Shown: in pieces, positions 9,716 to 18,622 of the stretch
Position numbering within the stretch: the stretch's first letter is position 1
How the letters are laid out: every line of letters starts with the position of its first letter
Assembly: GCA_001795455.1 (NCBI GenBank)
Contig: MGPB01000018.1
Span: forward strand, 28,411 to 92,410
From: Curvibacter sp. GWA2_63_95
GTDB taxonomy: Bacteria > Pseudomonadota > Gammaproteobacteria > Burkholderiales > Burkholderiaceae_C
Direction of reading: 5' to 3'
Length of the DNA: 64,000 bases
Translations under genes and position numbers: made by a program
Notes under the pieces: generated by a model
Database searches by the model: none
What the model was told of the DNA's origin: nothing
The model's input: the letters and a program-made list of their open reading frames with translations, nothing else

Positions 9716-9745
9716 TGATAAAGTAATTCATCAATTACTTATTCA
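9716..9745. promoter_or_regulatory. Palindromic operator upstream of the TetR gene
   Basis: Perfect inverted repeat aagtaatt-catc-aattactt (9721-9740), with partial symmetry continuing into the flanks (tgata / attca). It sits 14 bp before the GTG start of the TetR gene and stands out as AT-rich. Size and position fit a self-binding site for the TetR regulator. Confidence 0.75.
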
Positions 9746-9753
9746 ATGCGAAT

Positions 9754-10386
9754 GTGCTGACGCGTACCAAACTCAAAACAGAAGACCGTCAGGCAGAACT
9801 GGTCCAGGTGGCTTTGGTTTTGGCGGCCCAAAAAAGTCCTGTCGAGATCACAACGGGTGATCTGGCGCAGGCTGTCGGGATCACGCAGGGCGCTGTTTTC
9901 CGGCATTTCGAGAGCAAGGAAGCGATCTGGTTGGCGGCGCTCGATTGGGCCCATCAGGCATTGATCGGCAGATTGCAGCAAGCGGCGCAGGCCAAGCAGG
10001 CGGATGCCTTGCAGGCATTACGTGCCGTCTTCATGGCGCACATAGACTTTGTGCAGGAATATCCCGGTGTTCCGCGCTTGGTCTTTCAGGAGCTGCAGCA
10101 TGCCAAGCCGACACCCCTCAAGGGCAAGGTCCAAGGCCTCATGGCCGACTACAGAACCCTGGTTTCCGGCTTGCTGGCGCAAGCGCACGAGGATGCGTTA
10201 ACGGCAGCCGACGTGGATCATAAAAGTGCTGTGGTCCTGTTCATGGGGGCGGTTCAAGGGCTTGTCGTGCAGTCGCTGGTGACTGGCAGTCTGAAAGACA
10301 TGGCAAAGCTGGCACCGGCCGTGTTCAACATTTACGAGGCCGGCTTGCTGGCACCGTCCACACCAGAAGCTAGGAAGCGCAAATGA
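9754..10386 (+). CDS. TetR/AcrR-family transcriptional regulator
   Basis: 210 residues. The N-terminal helix-turn-helix is recognisable as ITTGDLAQAVGITQGAVFRHFESKEAIW (about 31-58), followed by an all-helical ligand-binding domain. The start is GTG at 9754; the overlapping ATG at 9752 runs into a stop after two codons. No clear Shine-Dalgarno. It overlaps the next gene by ATGA, so it is the first gene of a four-gene efflux operon that it most likely represses through the palindrome just upstream. Ligand unknown. Confidence 0.92.
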   Translation: MLTRTKLKTEDRQAELVQVALVLAAQKSPVEITTGDLAQAVGITQGAVFRHFESKEAIWLAALDWAHQALIGRLQQAAQAKQADALQALRAVFMAHIDFVQEYPGVPRLVFQELQHAKPTPLKGKVQGLMADYRTLVSGLLAQAHEDALTAADVDHKSAVVLFMGAVQGLVVQSLVTGSLKDMAKLAPAVFNIYEAGLLAPSTPEARKRK

Positions 10387-11576
10387 CCATCATCCAGTTC
10401 AACAAGCGGCAGACCGTGGTCATCGTCGGCATTGCAGCCGTTGTGGCCACATTGGGATTTGTGGCTTTCCGCATGGGGCCCTTGGCACCGACCAAAGTCA
10501 CCGTGACCCAAGTCAGCAGCGAAGGTCTGACCCCCTCGGTATTTGGCATTGGCAGTGTGGAAGCCCGTCAGAGCTGGCTCTTGGGGCCTGCGGTGGCGGG
10601 GCGTGTGCTGCATGTGCATGTGGATGTCGGGCAGGCGGTCAAGGCGGGGCAGTTGCTGGCCGAGATGGATCCGGTGGATCTGGGGCAACGGCTGCAGGCG
10701 CAGGAGGCTGCTTTGTCCAAAGCGGTCAGCATTGAGGCAGCGGCCCATGCCCAAGTCGCCGACGCCAAAGCCCGGCGTGAACTGGTCACGACGACCCTGA
10801 ACCGACAAAAGGAGCTGGCGCAGCAGAACTTCATCAGCCCCTCCGCCCTGGAAGGCCGGGAGCAGGAACTGCAGTCAGCGGATGCAGTGCTTGCCGTTGC
10901 GCAAGCGAACCTGCAAGCAGCCAAGCAGGATGCCCAACGCCAGCGGTCCGAGCGCGCGGCGGTATCGCTTCAAAAACAAAACACCCGTTTGATGGCCCCT
11001 GCCGATGCGGTGGTGATCAGCCGGGATGCCGAATCCGGCAGCACGGTGGTGGCCGGCCAGCCGGTACTCAGGCTGGTCAATCCCGCCAGCCTCTGGGTCA
11101 AGCTGCGTGTGGACCAAGCGCGCTCTACGGGACTGGCCGTCGGTTTGCCGGCACAGATTGTGTTGCGATCCCGCCCTCAGCAGGTGCTGGCTGGAAAAGT
11201 GGATCGGGTGGAGCTGCAGGCGGACGCAGTGACTGAGGAACGGATTGCACAAGTGGCGTTCGAGCAGATCCCAGCATCGCTGTCGATTGGTGAAATGGCC
11301 GAAGTCACGCTTCAGCTCCAGCCGACCGGGCAAGCACTGGTGGTGCCTCAGGCCAGTGTGCAAACGTACCAGGGCCGCACCGGTGTCTGGCGCCTGAAAG
11401 ACGGCACCCTGGATTTTGTGCCCGTGCAATGGGGCGCTACCAGCCTGGACGGCCGCGTTCAGGCACTCAGTGGCCTGAGCTCGGGCGACACCGTGGTGGT
11501 CTACAACGAAAAGCCCCTGTCGGCAGGGGGCAGCTTCAAAGTGGTCGATGCCCTGGTGAAAAAGGCCCGCCCATGA
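10383..11576 (+). CDS. HlyD/RND-type membrane-fusion protein of an ABC efflux system
   Basis: 397 residues. One N-terminal membrane helix (about 11-30), then a lipoyl-like half (GRVLHVHVDVGQAVKAGQLLAEMD), an alpha-helical hairpin (about 100-200, rich in Ala, Gln and Glu), the second lipoyl half, and a beta-barrel domain. Predicted periplasmic adaptor linking the downstream permease to an outer-membrane partner; no TolC-like gene is adjacent. Overlaps the TetR gene and the permease gene by ATGA, so translation is probably coupled. Confidence 0.9.
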   Translation: MTIIQFNKRQTVVIVGIAAVVATLGFVAFRMGPLAPTKVTVTQVSSEGLTPSVFGIGSVEARQSWLLGPAVAGRVLHVHVDVGQAVKAGQLLAEMDPVDLGQRLQAQEAALSKAVSIEAAAHAQVADAKARRELVTTTLNRQKELAQQNFISPSALEGREQELQSADAVLAVAQANLQAAKQDAQRQRSERAAVSLQKQNTRLMAPADAVVISRDAESGSTVVAGQPVLRLVNPASLWVKLRVDQARSTGLAVGLPAQIVLRSRPQQVLAGKVDRVELQADAVTEERIAQVAFEQIPASLSIGEMAEVTLQLQPTGQALVVPQASVQTYQGRTGVWRLKDGTLDFVPVQWGATSLDGRVQALSGLSSGDTVVVYNEKPLSAGGSFKVVDALVKKARP

Positions 11577-12775
11577 TCAGCCTGGCGGCACGTGACATTC
11601 AGCACAGCTGGCCTAAGTTCGTGCTCACAGGGCTAGGCTTGGGCCTGCTCATTGGCGTGACGCTGACCATGGCCGGCGTGTTTCGTGGCATGGTCGACGA
11701 TGCGCAGGCCTTGCTCAACAACAGCGGCGCGGACCTGTGGGTGGTGCAAAAGGACACGCAAGGGCCGTACGCCGAATCCTCCAGCCTCAAGGACGATGTG
11801 GTGCGCAGCGTTGCAGGCATGCCCGGCGTGGCAATGGCCGCCAACATCACGTACTTCACCATGCAGATCAAAGCCGTGGGCGACCAAGAGGCCCGGGCCA
11901 TGGTGGTCGGGATCGAGCCAGGTGCCGCAGGACTGCCAGGACAGCCGGGCCACTTGGTGGCCGGCCGACACCTCACGCGCAGCCACTACGAGGCGGTGGC
12001 CGACATCAAGACCGGACTGTCCTTGGGCGACAAGGTCGAGATCCGGCGTCACACCTACGAGGTAGTAGGCCTGACGCGCCGAATGGTCTCTTCGGGCGGT
12101 GACCCGATGGTGTTCATTCCGATCAAGGATGCCCAGGAGGCGCAATTCCTCAAGGACAACGACGCCATCGTGAACGACCGCGTCCGGACCGCCGCCAATC
12201 CGGCGTTCAACCGACCTGCGGTGCCGGGCTTGCTCGATGCCGCACAGAACCTGCAGACCAGCAGCCGCAACGTCAATGCGGTGCTGATCCGTATGGCTGA
12301 GGGGTGGTCAGCGCAGCAAGTGGCTGAGCCGATCCGGCGCTGGAAACACCTGACCGTTTTCACCCGGGAGGACATGGAAAACATCCTGGTCGATAAATTG
12401 ATCGCCACCTCGGCCAAACAGATCGGCATGTTTCTGGCCATTCTGGCCGTGGTGAGTGCGGCGATCGTGGCGTTCATCATCTACACCATGACACTGGGGA
12501 AAATCCGCGAAATCGCTGTGCTCAAATTGATTGGCACTCGCAACATCACCATCGCATCGATGATCCTGCAACAAGCACTGGGGCTTGGGATCATTGGCTT
12601 CATCGTGGGCAAAGTGGCCGCGACGATCTGGGCACCGGTGTTTCCCAAGTTCGTCCTCTTGCTGACGCAGGATGCTGCGGTGGGTTTTGTCGCCACGATG
12701 CTTATCTGCACGCTGGCCAGCACCCTGGCGATCCGTGTGGCTTTGCGGGTTGACCCTGCAGAGGCCATCAGTTGA
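11573..12775 (+). CDS. ABC transporter permease, MacB/FtsX (DevC-like) type
   Basis: 400 residues with the topology of FtsX permeases: one N-terminal membrane helix (about 17-39), a large periplasmic domain (about 40-265), and three C-terminal helices, the first near 280-310 (GMFLAILAVVSAAIVAFIIYTM). The motif GKIREIAVLKLIGTRN after that helix is the cytoplasmic coupling region of the family. Start at 11573 overlaps the adaptor stop. Paired with the downstream ATPase it should act in mechanotransmission or efflux of a hydrophobic compound rather than uptake. Confidence 0.9.
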   Translation: MISLAARDIQHSWPKFVLTGLGLGLLIGVTLTMAGVFRGMVDDAQALLNNSGADLWVVQKDTQGPYAESSSLKDDVVRSVAGMPGVAMAANITYFTMQIKAVGDQEARAMVVGIEPGAAGLPGQPGHLVAGRHLTRSHYEAVADIKTGLSLGDKVEIRRHTYEVVGLTRRMVSSGGDPMVFIPIKDAQEAQFLKDNDAIVNDRVRTAANPAFNRPAVPGLLDAAQNLQTSSRNVNAVLIRMAEGWSAQQVAEPIRRWKHLTVFTREDMENILVDKLIATSAKQIGMFLAILAVVSAAIVAFIIYTMTLGKIREIAVLKLIGTRNITIASMILQQALGLGIIGFIVGKVAATIWAPVFPKFVLLLTQDAAVGFVATMLICTLASTLAIRVALRVDPAEAIS

Positions 12776-12785
12776 GGGGCACGAC

Positions 12786-13502
12786 ATGAACAGCAAACCC
12801 GGCGGCATTCGGATCGAGAACCTGCGCAAGGTCTATGGCCATGGCGACACGGCCGTGGAGGCGCTCAGGAATGTGACCATGCAAGTTGCACCTGGTGAGG
12901 TGGTGGGGTTGGTGGGGCCTTCCGGCTCGGGGAAGAGCACATTGCTCAAATGCCTGGGGGCAATCATCGAGCCCACCTCGGGGCGCATGACACTGGGTGA
13001 CGAAGTTATTTACGACAATGGCTGGAAGACCCCAGACCTGCGCGCCTTGCGCCGCGATCGGATCGGGTTTGTGTTCCAGGCCCCTTACCTCATCCCGTTT
13101 TTGGATGTCACGGACAACGTGGCCTTGCTGCCCATGCTGGCGGGAGTCCCCAATGTGGACGCCAGGCGGCGTGCCATGGAATTGCTCAAGGCCCTGGATG
13201 TTGCGCACCGCGCCAAAGCCGAGCCGGCGCAGTTGTCAGGGGGCGAGCAGCAGCGGGTATCGATTGCCCGCGCTTTGGCGAACAAGCCGCCGGTGATTCT
13301 GGCCGACGAGCCGACGGCCCCTCTGGACAGCGAGCGCGCGTTGGCCGTGGTACGCATCCTCAACACCATGGCGCAGCAGGCGCAGACGGCCATCATCGTG
13401 GTGACCCACGACGAAAAAATCATCCCGACCTTCAAGCGCATCTATCACATACGCGATGGCCAAACGGTCGAGGAGCAAGGCGAGGCGCGCGCGCTGGATT
13501 GA
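12786..13502 (+). CDS. ABC transporter ATP-binding protein, MacB/LolD/DevA type
   Basis: 238 residues. Walker A GPSGSGKST (44-52), signature LSGGEQQRV, Walker B VILADEPTAPLD and H-loop VVTHDE are all present. Note APLDS in place of the usual GALDS after Walker B. Start at 12786 (MNSKPGG) follows the permease stop by 10 bp. Last gene of the TetR-regulated operon; the frame runs straight into an AraC remnant with only the stop codon between. Confidence 0.93.
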   Translation: MNSKPGGIRIENLRKVYGHGDTAVEALRNVTMQVAPGEVVGLVGPSGSGKSTLLKCLGAIIEPTSGRMTLGDEVIYDNGWKTPDLRALRRDRIGFVFQAPYLIPFLDVTDNVALLPMLAGVPNVDARRRAMELLKALDVAHRAKAEPAQLSGGEQQRVSIARALANKPPVILADEPTAPLDSERALAVVRILNTMAQQAQTAIIVVTHDEKIIPTFKRIYHIRDGQTVEEQGEARALD

Positions 13503-13799
13503 GTTGGCAACTTCGACGCCAGTCAGAACCCCTCCCCCGTCACCCTACGCCTCTGTCGCATGCGCAGGCCCCGCTCGGCGTTCTTCGATCGCTTCCACCG
13601 TGCCGCGGGCCAGGCCCCGATGCAGTACCTGCTGGCCTGGCGCATGGCGCTGGCCAAGAACCTGCTGCGGCGCCAGGTGGGCGGCATGGCCGAGGTGGCG
13701 CAGCGCGTGGGCTACAGCTCCGCCAGCACCTTCAGCGTCGCATTCACCCGTTTTGTCGGGCAAGCGCCATCGCAGTACGCGCGCATGCCGGCCGAGTAA
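13503..13799 (+). pseudogene. Remnant of an AraC-family regulator (C-terminal DNA-binding end only)
   Basis: From about 13560 the frame encodes RSAFFDRFHRAAGQAPMQYL, continuing with LLAWRMALAKNLLR and the second helix-turn-helix MAEVAQRVGYSSASTFSVAFTRFVGQAPSQYAR, which is the end of an AraC DNA-binding domain. The sensory domain and first helix-turn-helix are missing; the in-frame sequence between 13503 and 13560 has no similarity to them. The fragment starts exactly where the ABC operon ends, so insertion of that operon, or a deletion at its edge, probably removed the front of the gene. Confidence 0.8.
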
Positions 13800-13800
13800 C

Positions 13801-13860
13801 GCTCCTGATTTAATAGCTGCTCGCGCAACATCCGCAAGGGCTAGAGCCCTAAATCATGCC
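13801..13860 (+). repeat. Family-A dispersed repeat
   Basis: Intergenic copy: TGATTTAATAGCTGCTCGCG, CAACATCCGCAAGGGCTAGA, GCCCTAAATCA. Inner hairpin agggct-ag-agccct; outer arms TGATTTA (13806-13812) / TAAATCA (13850-13856) are perfectly complementary. Confidence 0.9.
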
Positions 13861-13874
13861 AAAGTGCGGGGCAC

Positions 13875-15008
13875 TCAGACCTTGAACTGGTCCACCGCAC
13901 TCTGCAGCTCGCGCACGCGCTCGCTCATGGCGGTGGCGGCGGTGGCGGTGTGGCCCACCTGCTCGGTGTTGTGGCGGGTTTCGGCCTGCATGTGCACCAC
14001 GGCCTGGCTGACTTGCAGCACGCTCTGGCTTTGCTGGGCCGACGCGGCAGAGATTTCGCCCAGCAGGTCGGTCACCTGGCGCACCGCGGTGACGATGTCT
14101 TGCATGGTGGCCCCGGCGCGGCCCACCAGTTGCGAGCCTGCATCCACCTGCTCGGCCGAGTGGCTAATGAGTTGGCGGATTTCTTTGGCCGCATCGGCGC
14201 TGCGGCCGGCCAGGCTGCGCACCTCGCTGGCCACCACCGCAAAGCCACGGCCCTGCTCGCCCGCGCGGGCGGCTTCCACGGCCGCGTTCAGCGCCAGGAT
14301 GTTGGTCTGGAAGGAGATGCCTTCAATCACCGCAATGATGTCCACCACCTTGCGCGAGCTGTCGGTGATGGCGTGCATGGTTTGCACCACTTCGCCCACC
14401 ACCTCGCCGCCGCGCTGGGCTGTGCTGGAGGCACTCACGGCCAGTGCGCTGGCGCTTTGTGCACGCTGGGCGTTTTCTTGCACGGTGGCGGTGAGCTCGG
14501 TCATGCTGCTGGTGGTGGCGTTGAGCGCGTCGGCCTGCACCTGGGTGTGCTGCAGCAGGTCGGAACTGGACTGCACGATGTCCGCGGACGAGGCGGTCAG
14601 CGGCTCGGTGCTGTCCTTGATCTGGGTGACCAGGTCGGTCAGCGTGTCTTCCATGGTGCCCATGGCGTCCAGCAGGCGGCCAAACTCGCCACCGCGGGTG
14701 TTTTCAAAATCGTGGCTCAGGTCGCCCGCGGCCACGGTCTCGGCAATGTGGATGGCATCGGCCAGCGGCCGCGAGATGCTGCGCACCTGGCTGATGGTGG
14801 ACACCACGCCCAGCACCAGGGCCAGCACGGCCATCACCAGCATGCTCTGCTGCGCGTCGGCCGCCAAGGCGGCAAACTGCTTGGCTTGAAGCGCCACGCT
14901 GCCCAGCGCGCTGTAGCCGGTGTAGAGCACTGCCAGCAGCAGCCCCAGCACCAAGGCGGTGGTGAGTGAGAGCCGGGTGGCGACAGTCATGGAGTTGAAG
15001 AGGCGCAT
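13875..15008 (-). CDS. Methyl-accepting chemotaxis protein with a minimal periplasmic loop
   Basis: 377 residues. Two membrane helices (about 13-33 and 55-76) are separated by only ~21 residues, so the usual ~150-residue periplasmic sensor domain is absent. A HAMP segment follows (about 77-130) and then a complete cytoplasmic signalling domain with the conserved hairpin tip [20 protein letters not shown] and [18 protein letters not shown]. Ends in QFKV with no CheR/CheB pentapeptide. It could sense through the membrane or cytoplasm, or follow other receptors in mixed arrays. No che genes are nearby. Confidence 0.93.
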   Translation of the reverse strand: MRLFNSMTVATRLSLTTALVLGLLLAVLYTGYSALGSVALQAKQFAALAADAQQSMLVMAVLALVLGVVSTISQVRSISRPLADAIHIAETVAAGDLSHDFENTRGGEFGRLLDAMGTMEDTLTDLVTQIKDSTEPLTASSADIVQSSSDLLQHTQVQADALNATTSSMTELTATVQENAQRAQSASALAVSASSTAQRGGEVVGEVVQTMHAITDSSRKVVDIIAVIEGISFQTNILALNAAVEAARAGEQGRGFAVVASEVRSLAGRSADAAKEIRQLISHSAEQVDAGSQLVGRAGATMQDIVTAVRQVTDLLGEISAASAQQSQSVLQVSQAVVHMQAETRHNTEQVGHTATAATAMSERVRELQSAVDQFKV

Positions 15009-15151
15009 ACGGGTCCAGTGCTGCTGTGGGGGGATGGCGAGAAAATCTGCACACCAGTGTATGCCAGGCCCGCTGGCGGCAAACCGCCAATCACCTGCAG
15101 AACCACGCCCCTTATTTCAGTGCCACCCGGATCGCCCGCCACCACCAGAAC

Positions 15152-15218
15152 GCTCCGGGAACAGGAGCTGCTTGCGCATATTCCACGAGGGCTAGAGGCC
15201 CATTTGGCCTAAAAAAAC
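15152..15218 (+). repeat. Family-A dispersed repeat
   Basis: Intergenic copy: ACAGGAGCTGCTTGCGCATA, TTCCACGAGGGCTAGAGGCC, CATTTGGCCTAAAAAAAC. It fills part of the 215-bp gap between the chemoreceptor start and the dioxygenase stop; I see nothing else there. Confidence 0.85.
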
Positions 15219-15223
15219 AGGCA

Positions 15224-16006
15224 TCACTGCAGCGTGAACGCGTCCATGGCCAGCATGCTGTACATCACTTCGCGGCTCAGGTAGTCGGGGCGGGCATCGG
15301 GCCCGGCAGCACCCAGTGCGAAGAACAGCGGCAAAAAGTGGTCTTCGCTGGGGTGGGCCCGGCTGGCGTGGGGTGCCTGGGCGCGGTAGGCCAACAGCGC
15401 ATCCAGATTGCCGCTGCTCAGCGTGTCTTCGATCCAGCGGCTGAACTCGGTCACATAGGGGGCCACGGCGCGTTCACCGCCAAAAAACTCAGCCAGGTTG
15501 TGCGTCATGCTGCCCGAGCCCATGACCAACACACCCTGCGCACGCAGGCCCGCCAGGGCTGCGCCCATGGCGTACACCTCGCGCGGGCCATACCCCATGG
15601 GCAGGGCCACTTGCACCACCGGCACAGTCGCCTGCGGCAGCAGGTGCATCAGTGGCACCCAGGTGCCGTGGTCCAGCGGGCGGGTGTCGTCCGGCTTGGC
15701 AGCGATACCTGCTTCCTGGAGCGCGGCGATCACCTCCAGCCCCAGCGCCGGGCTGCCCGGTGCGGGGTAGTTCAGTGCGTACAGCGCGGGTGGAAAACCC
15801 CCAAAGTCGTGCCAGGTGCTGGGCTGGGGCGTGGTCATCACCGCGGGGCTGCGCGCCATCCAGTGCGGCGACATGATCACAATGCCGCGCAAGTCGGCGG
15901 GCAATGTTGCCCCCCAGGCCGTCAATGCAGGGCCGGTGGTACCGGCATCCACCGCAAACAGCGGCGCGCCGTGGGAGACAAACAAGCTGGGCAATGCGGT
16001 GGTCAT
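15224..16006 (-). CDS. ygiD: Extradiol dioxygenase, DODA/YgiD (LigB-like) family
   Basis: 260 residues. Class III ring-cleavage dioxygenase fold with metal-binding histidines in LFVSHGAP, SPHWMA and GSGSMTHNL, plus the conserved DHGTWVPL block. Family members open DOPA or related catechols; the physiological substrate here is unknown. The start at 16006 follows AAGGA (gtcacaaggaacccgccATG); upstream codons in the open frame are unrelated. Divergent from the ChaA-like gene. Confidence 0.9.
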   Translation of the reverse strand: MTTALPSLFVSHGAPLFAVDAGTTGPALTAWGATLPADLRGIVIMSPHWMARSPAVMTTPQPSTWHDFGGFPPALYALNYPAPGSPALGLEVIAALQEAGIAAKPDDTRPLDHGTWVPLMHLLPQATVPVVQVALPMGYGPREVYAMGAALAGLRAQGVLVMGSGSMTHNLAEFFGGERAVAPYVTEFSRWIEDTLSSGNLDALLAYRAQAPHASRAHPSEDHFLPLFFALGAAGPDARPDYLSREVMYSMLAMDAFTLQ

Positions 16007-16084
16007 GGCGGGTTCCTTGTGACTGTTCAAAAACGATGGCTTGACTGTAAAAGCCCTTAAACCGAAGATAAATAACCGCACCAT

Positions 16085-16113
16085 TGATTCAATGTCTTTG
16101 TTTTGTTGACAAT
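16085..16113 (+). promoter_or_regulatory. Candidate sigma-70 promoter of the chaA-like gene
   Basis: TTGATT (16085-16090), 17-bp spacer, GACAAT (16108-16113), about 25-35 bp before the start codon, in an AT-rich patch. A TTGACA overlaps at 16106 but has no matching -10. Confidence 0.45.
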
Positions 16114-16137
16114 AGAGACATCTCCACCGTTTGGAAA

Positions 16138-17232
16138 ATGCCCGCCATGCAAAAGCACGCTCCCCTCCCCCTTTGGTCCGTGGCCTGGCCCGTAGTGGGC
16201 TGGGTATTGCTGGGCGGCAGCCTGTTTGGCGTGGTCGGTGGCTGGTGGGTGGCGCTGTTGGCCGCCGGGCTGGTGGGTACTGTGCTCTCGGCCGTGCACC
16301 ATGCCGAGGTGGTAGCCCACAAGGTGGGCGAGCCCTACGGCACGCTGGTGCTGGCGCTGGCCATCACGGTCATCGAGGTCGCGCTCATCGTCTCCATGAT
16401 GCTGGCCGGTGGCCCCGAGACTACGGCGCTGGCGCGCGACACGGTGTTTGCCGCGGTGATGCTGATCCTCAACGGCATTGTGGGCATTTGCCTGCTGGCG
16501 GGCGGCAGCCGTTACCGCGAGCAGACCTTTGGCCAGCTCGGCGTGAGTGCATCCCTCACCACGCTGGCCGCCATCGCGGTGCTGACGCTGGTGCTGCCCA
16601 ACTACACCACCAGCGTGGTGGGCCCGGTATACAGCCCCAGCCAACTGGCCTTTGTGGCCATCGTCTCGCTGGTGCTCTACGGCACCTTTGTGCTGGTACA
16701 GGCCGTGCGCCACCGCGACTACTTTTTGCCCCCCGAGGCCAGGGCCGACGCCGAAGCCCACGCCAACCCGCCCAATGGGAAGCTGGCCGCCATCAGCGCG
16801 GGCCTGCTGTTGCTGGGCCTGGTGGCCGTGGTGCTGCTGGCCAAGGCGCTGGCCCCCACCATCGAGACTGCGGTGGCCAGCGCAGGCGCGCCCAAGGCCG
16901 TGGTAGGCATCATCATCGCCATGGTGGTGCTCTTGCCCGAAGGCCTGGCGGCCTACCGTGCAGCGCGGGCCAACCGCTTGCAGACCAGCCTGAACCTGGC
17001 GCTGGGCTCCGCTTTGGCCAGCATTGGCCTCACCATCCCGGCCGTGGCCATCGTGTCCCTGGCCACGGGCTGGACGCTGACTTTGGGCCTGGACATCAAA
17101 TCCAGCGTGCTCTTGTTACTCTCGCTGTTCATCAGCACGCTGTCACTCAGCACCGGGCGCACCACGGTGCTGCAGGGCACGGTGCACCTGGTGCTGCTGG
17201 CCACTTATTTGTTCACCACCATCGTGCCCTAG
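16138..17232 (+). CDS. chaA: Ca2+/Na+:H+ antiporter, ChaA family
   Basis: Inner-membrane cation/proton exchanger of the CaCA superfamily, about 364 residues and 10-11 hydrophobic helices. The two inverted alpha-repeat motifs are visible: GEPYGTLVLALAITVIEVAL near the N terminus and VVLLPEGLAAYRAA plus LALGSALASIGLTIP in the second half. Start at 16138 or 16147 (MPAM) cannot be resolved: a weak GGAAA precedes both. The LysR gene follows after 13 bp and may be cotranscribed. Confidence 0.9.
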   Translation: MPAMQKHAPLPLWSVAWPVVGWVLLGGSLFGVVGGWWVALLAAGLVGTVLSAVHHAEVVAHKVGEPYGTLVLALAITVIEVALIVSMMLAGGPETTALARDTVFAAVMLILNGIVGICLLAGGSRYREQTFGQLGVSASLTTLAAIAVLTLVLPNYTTSVVGPVYSPSQLAFVAIVSLVLYGTFVLVQAVRHRDYFLPPEARADAEAHANPPNGKLAAISAGLLLLGLVAVVLLAKALAPTIETAVASAGAPKAVVGIIIAMVVLLPEGLAAYRAARANRLQTSLNLALGSALASIGLTIPAVAIVSLATGWTLTLGLDIKSSVLLLLSLFISTLSLSTGRTTVLQGTVHLVLLATYLFTTIVP

Positions 17233-17245
17233 GGCGCACGCGGCC

Positions 17246-18148
17246 ATGGACCAGTTTCGCCAGATGCAGGCCTTTGTGGCCGTGGTGCAGGCCGGCAGTT
17301 TTGTGCAGGCGGCGCAGCGGCTGGACACCTCCAAGGCGGTGGTCTCGCGCCTGGTGCTGGAGCTGGAGGCGGCCCTCAACACCCGCCTGCTGAACCGCAC
17401 CACGCGCCGCCTCTCGCTCACCGATGCGGGCAACGAGTATGTGGAGCGCTGCCGCCAGATCCTGGAAGACGTGAACGATGCCAATGCAGCAGTGAGCGCG
17501 GGTACGGGCGTGGTCAGTGGTCGCCTCAAGCTGAACGCACCCCTCACCTTTGGCAACCTGCATCTGGCGCCGCTGTGGGGCGAATTTTTGAAGCTGCATC
17601 CGCAGGTGGAACTCGACATCACGCTGACCGACCGCGTCGTGGACCTGGTGGATGAAGGCTACGACATGGCGGTGCGCATTGCGCTGCTGGCCAGCTCGTC
17701 GATGGTGTCGCGCGCGCTGGCGCACGACGAGGTGTTCCTGTGCGCCTCGCCCGCCTACCTGCGCTCGGCGCCCCCCATCACCACGCTGGACGATGTGGCC
17801 CGGCACAGCGTGATGGCGTATTCCTTGTGGTCGGGCGGCGATGTGTGGACGCTGACCGACGCCCAGGGCCAGCCCCACAGCGTGACCACCCACCCACGCC
17901 TGCGCGCCAACAGCGGAGACACCTGCCGCGCGACGGCCCTGGCCGACCAGGGTCTGATTTACCAGCCTGGTTTTCTGGTGGGCGACGACGTGCGCACCGG
18001 CCGCCTGGTGCGCGTCTTGCCAGATTTGCGCGGTCCCACGCTGGGCATCCATGCGGTGTATCCCACACGCAAACATTTGCCGGGCAAGGTGCGCGCCATG
18101 GTGGACTTTCTGGCCGACGCCTTCCAGACGCCCACGTGGAGGCCCTAG
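17246..18148 (+). CDS. LysR-family transcriptional regulator
   Basis: 300 residues. N-terminal winged helix (FRQMQAFVAVVQAGSFVQAAQRLDTSKAVVSRLV, about 4-37) followed by the effector-binding domain starting near LKLNAPLTFGNLHLAPL. Closest in look to the CrgA/YhjC group of LysR proteins. It ends directly against the aroQ stop on the other strand with no spacer. Target unknown; the preceding chaA-like gene lies in the same direction, so it is not arranged as a classic divergent LysR target. Confidence 0.92.
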   Translation: MDQFRQMQAFVAVVQAGSFVQAAQRLDTSKAVVSRLVLELEAALNTRLLNRTTRRLSLTDAGNEYVERCRQILEDVNDANAAVSAGTGVVSGRLKLNAPLTFGNLHLAPLWGEFLKLHPQVELDITLTDRVVDLVDEGYDMAVRIALLASSSMVSRALAHDEVFLCASPAYLRSAPPITTLDDVARHSVMAYSLWSGGDVWTLTDAQGQPHSVTTHPRLRANSGDTCRATALADQGLIYQPGFLVGDDVRTGRLVRVLPDLRGPTLGIHAVYPTRKHLPGKVRAMVDFLADAFQTPTWRP

Positions 18149-18598
18149 TCAGGCCTGCATGCCTGCCAGGCCTGCCACGGCCAGCGCATACCCATTGACC
18201 CCAAAACCCGCCATCACCGCCTTGGCGGCGGGCGAGATGTAGGAGTGGTGGCGGAAGGCCTCGCGCGCATGCACATTGCTGATGTGCAACTCGATCAGCG
18301 TAATGCCCGTGCCCTTGATGGCATCGTGCAGCGCCACGCTGGTGTGGGTGTAGGCGCCAGCGTTCAGAATCACACCCGCCAGTTGGCCCTTGGCGTGCAA
18401 CTGGCCGGCCTCGTGCAGCCAGTCCACCAGCGTGCCCTCGTGGTTACTCTGGCGAAAATCCAGCGTGAACCCGTTGGCCAAACATGCGCGCTCACACAGC
18501 GCCTGCACATCGGCCAGCGTTTGCGAGCCATAGACCTGGGGCTCGCGGGTGCCCAGCAGGTTGAGGTTGGGGCCATTGAGGATCAGCGCTGTTTTCAT
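18149..18598 (-). CDS. aroQ: 3-dehydroquinate dehydratase, type II
   Basis: Third step of the shikimate pathway. 149 residues, the typical length of the small dodecameric type II enzyme. Motifs: LNGPNLNLLGTREPQVYG with the catalytic tyrosine, RQSNHEGTLVDWLHEA, ILNAGAYTHTSVALHDA, ELHISNVHAREAFRHHS with the catalytic histidine. Together with aroC just upstream it makes a small shikimate cluster, interrupted by an MFS transporter. Confidence 0.97.
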   Translation of the reverse strand: MKTALILNGPNLNLLGTREPQVYGSQTLADVQALCERACLANGFTLDFRQSNHEGTLVDWLHEAGQLHAKGQLAGVILNAGAYTHTSVALHDAIKGTGITLIELHISNVHAREAFRHHSYISPAAKAVMAGFGVNGYALAVAGLAGMQA

Positions 18599-18622
18599 GG
18601 GGACGTCCTTGAAGAAAAACGG

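Noticed and set aside
8364..9734. A 456-codon minus-strand open frame
   Set aside because: Complement of sdaA, which is intact; no recognisable motif.
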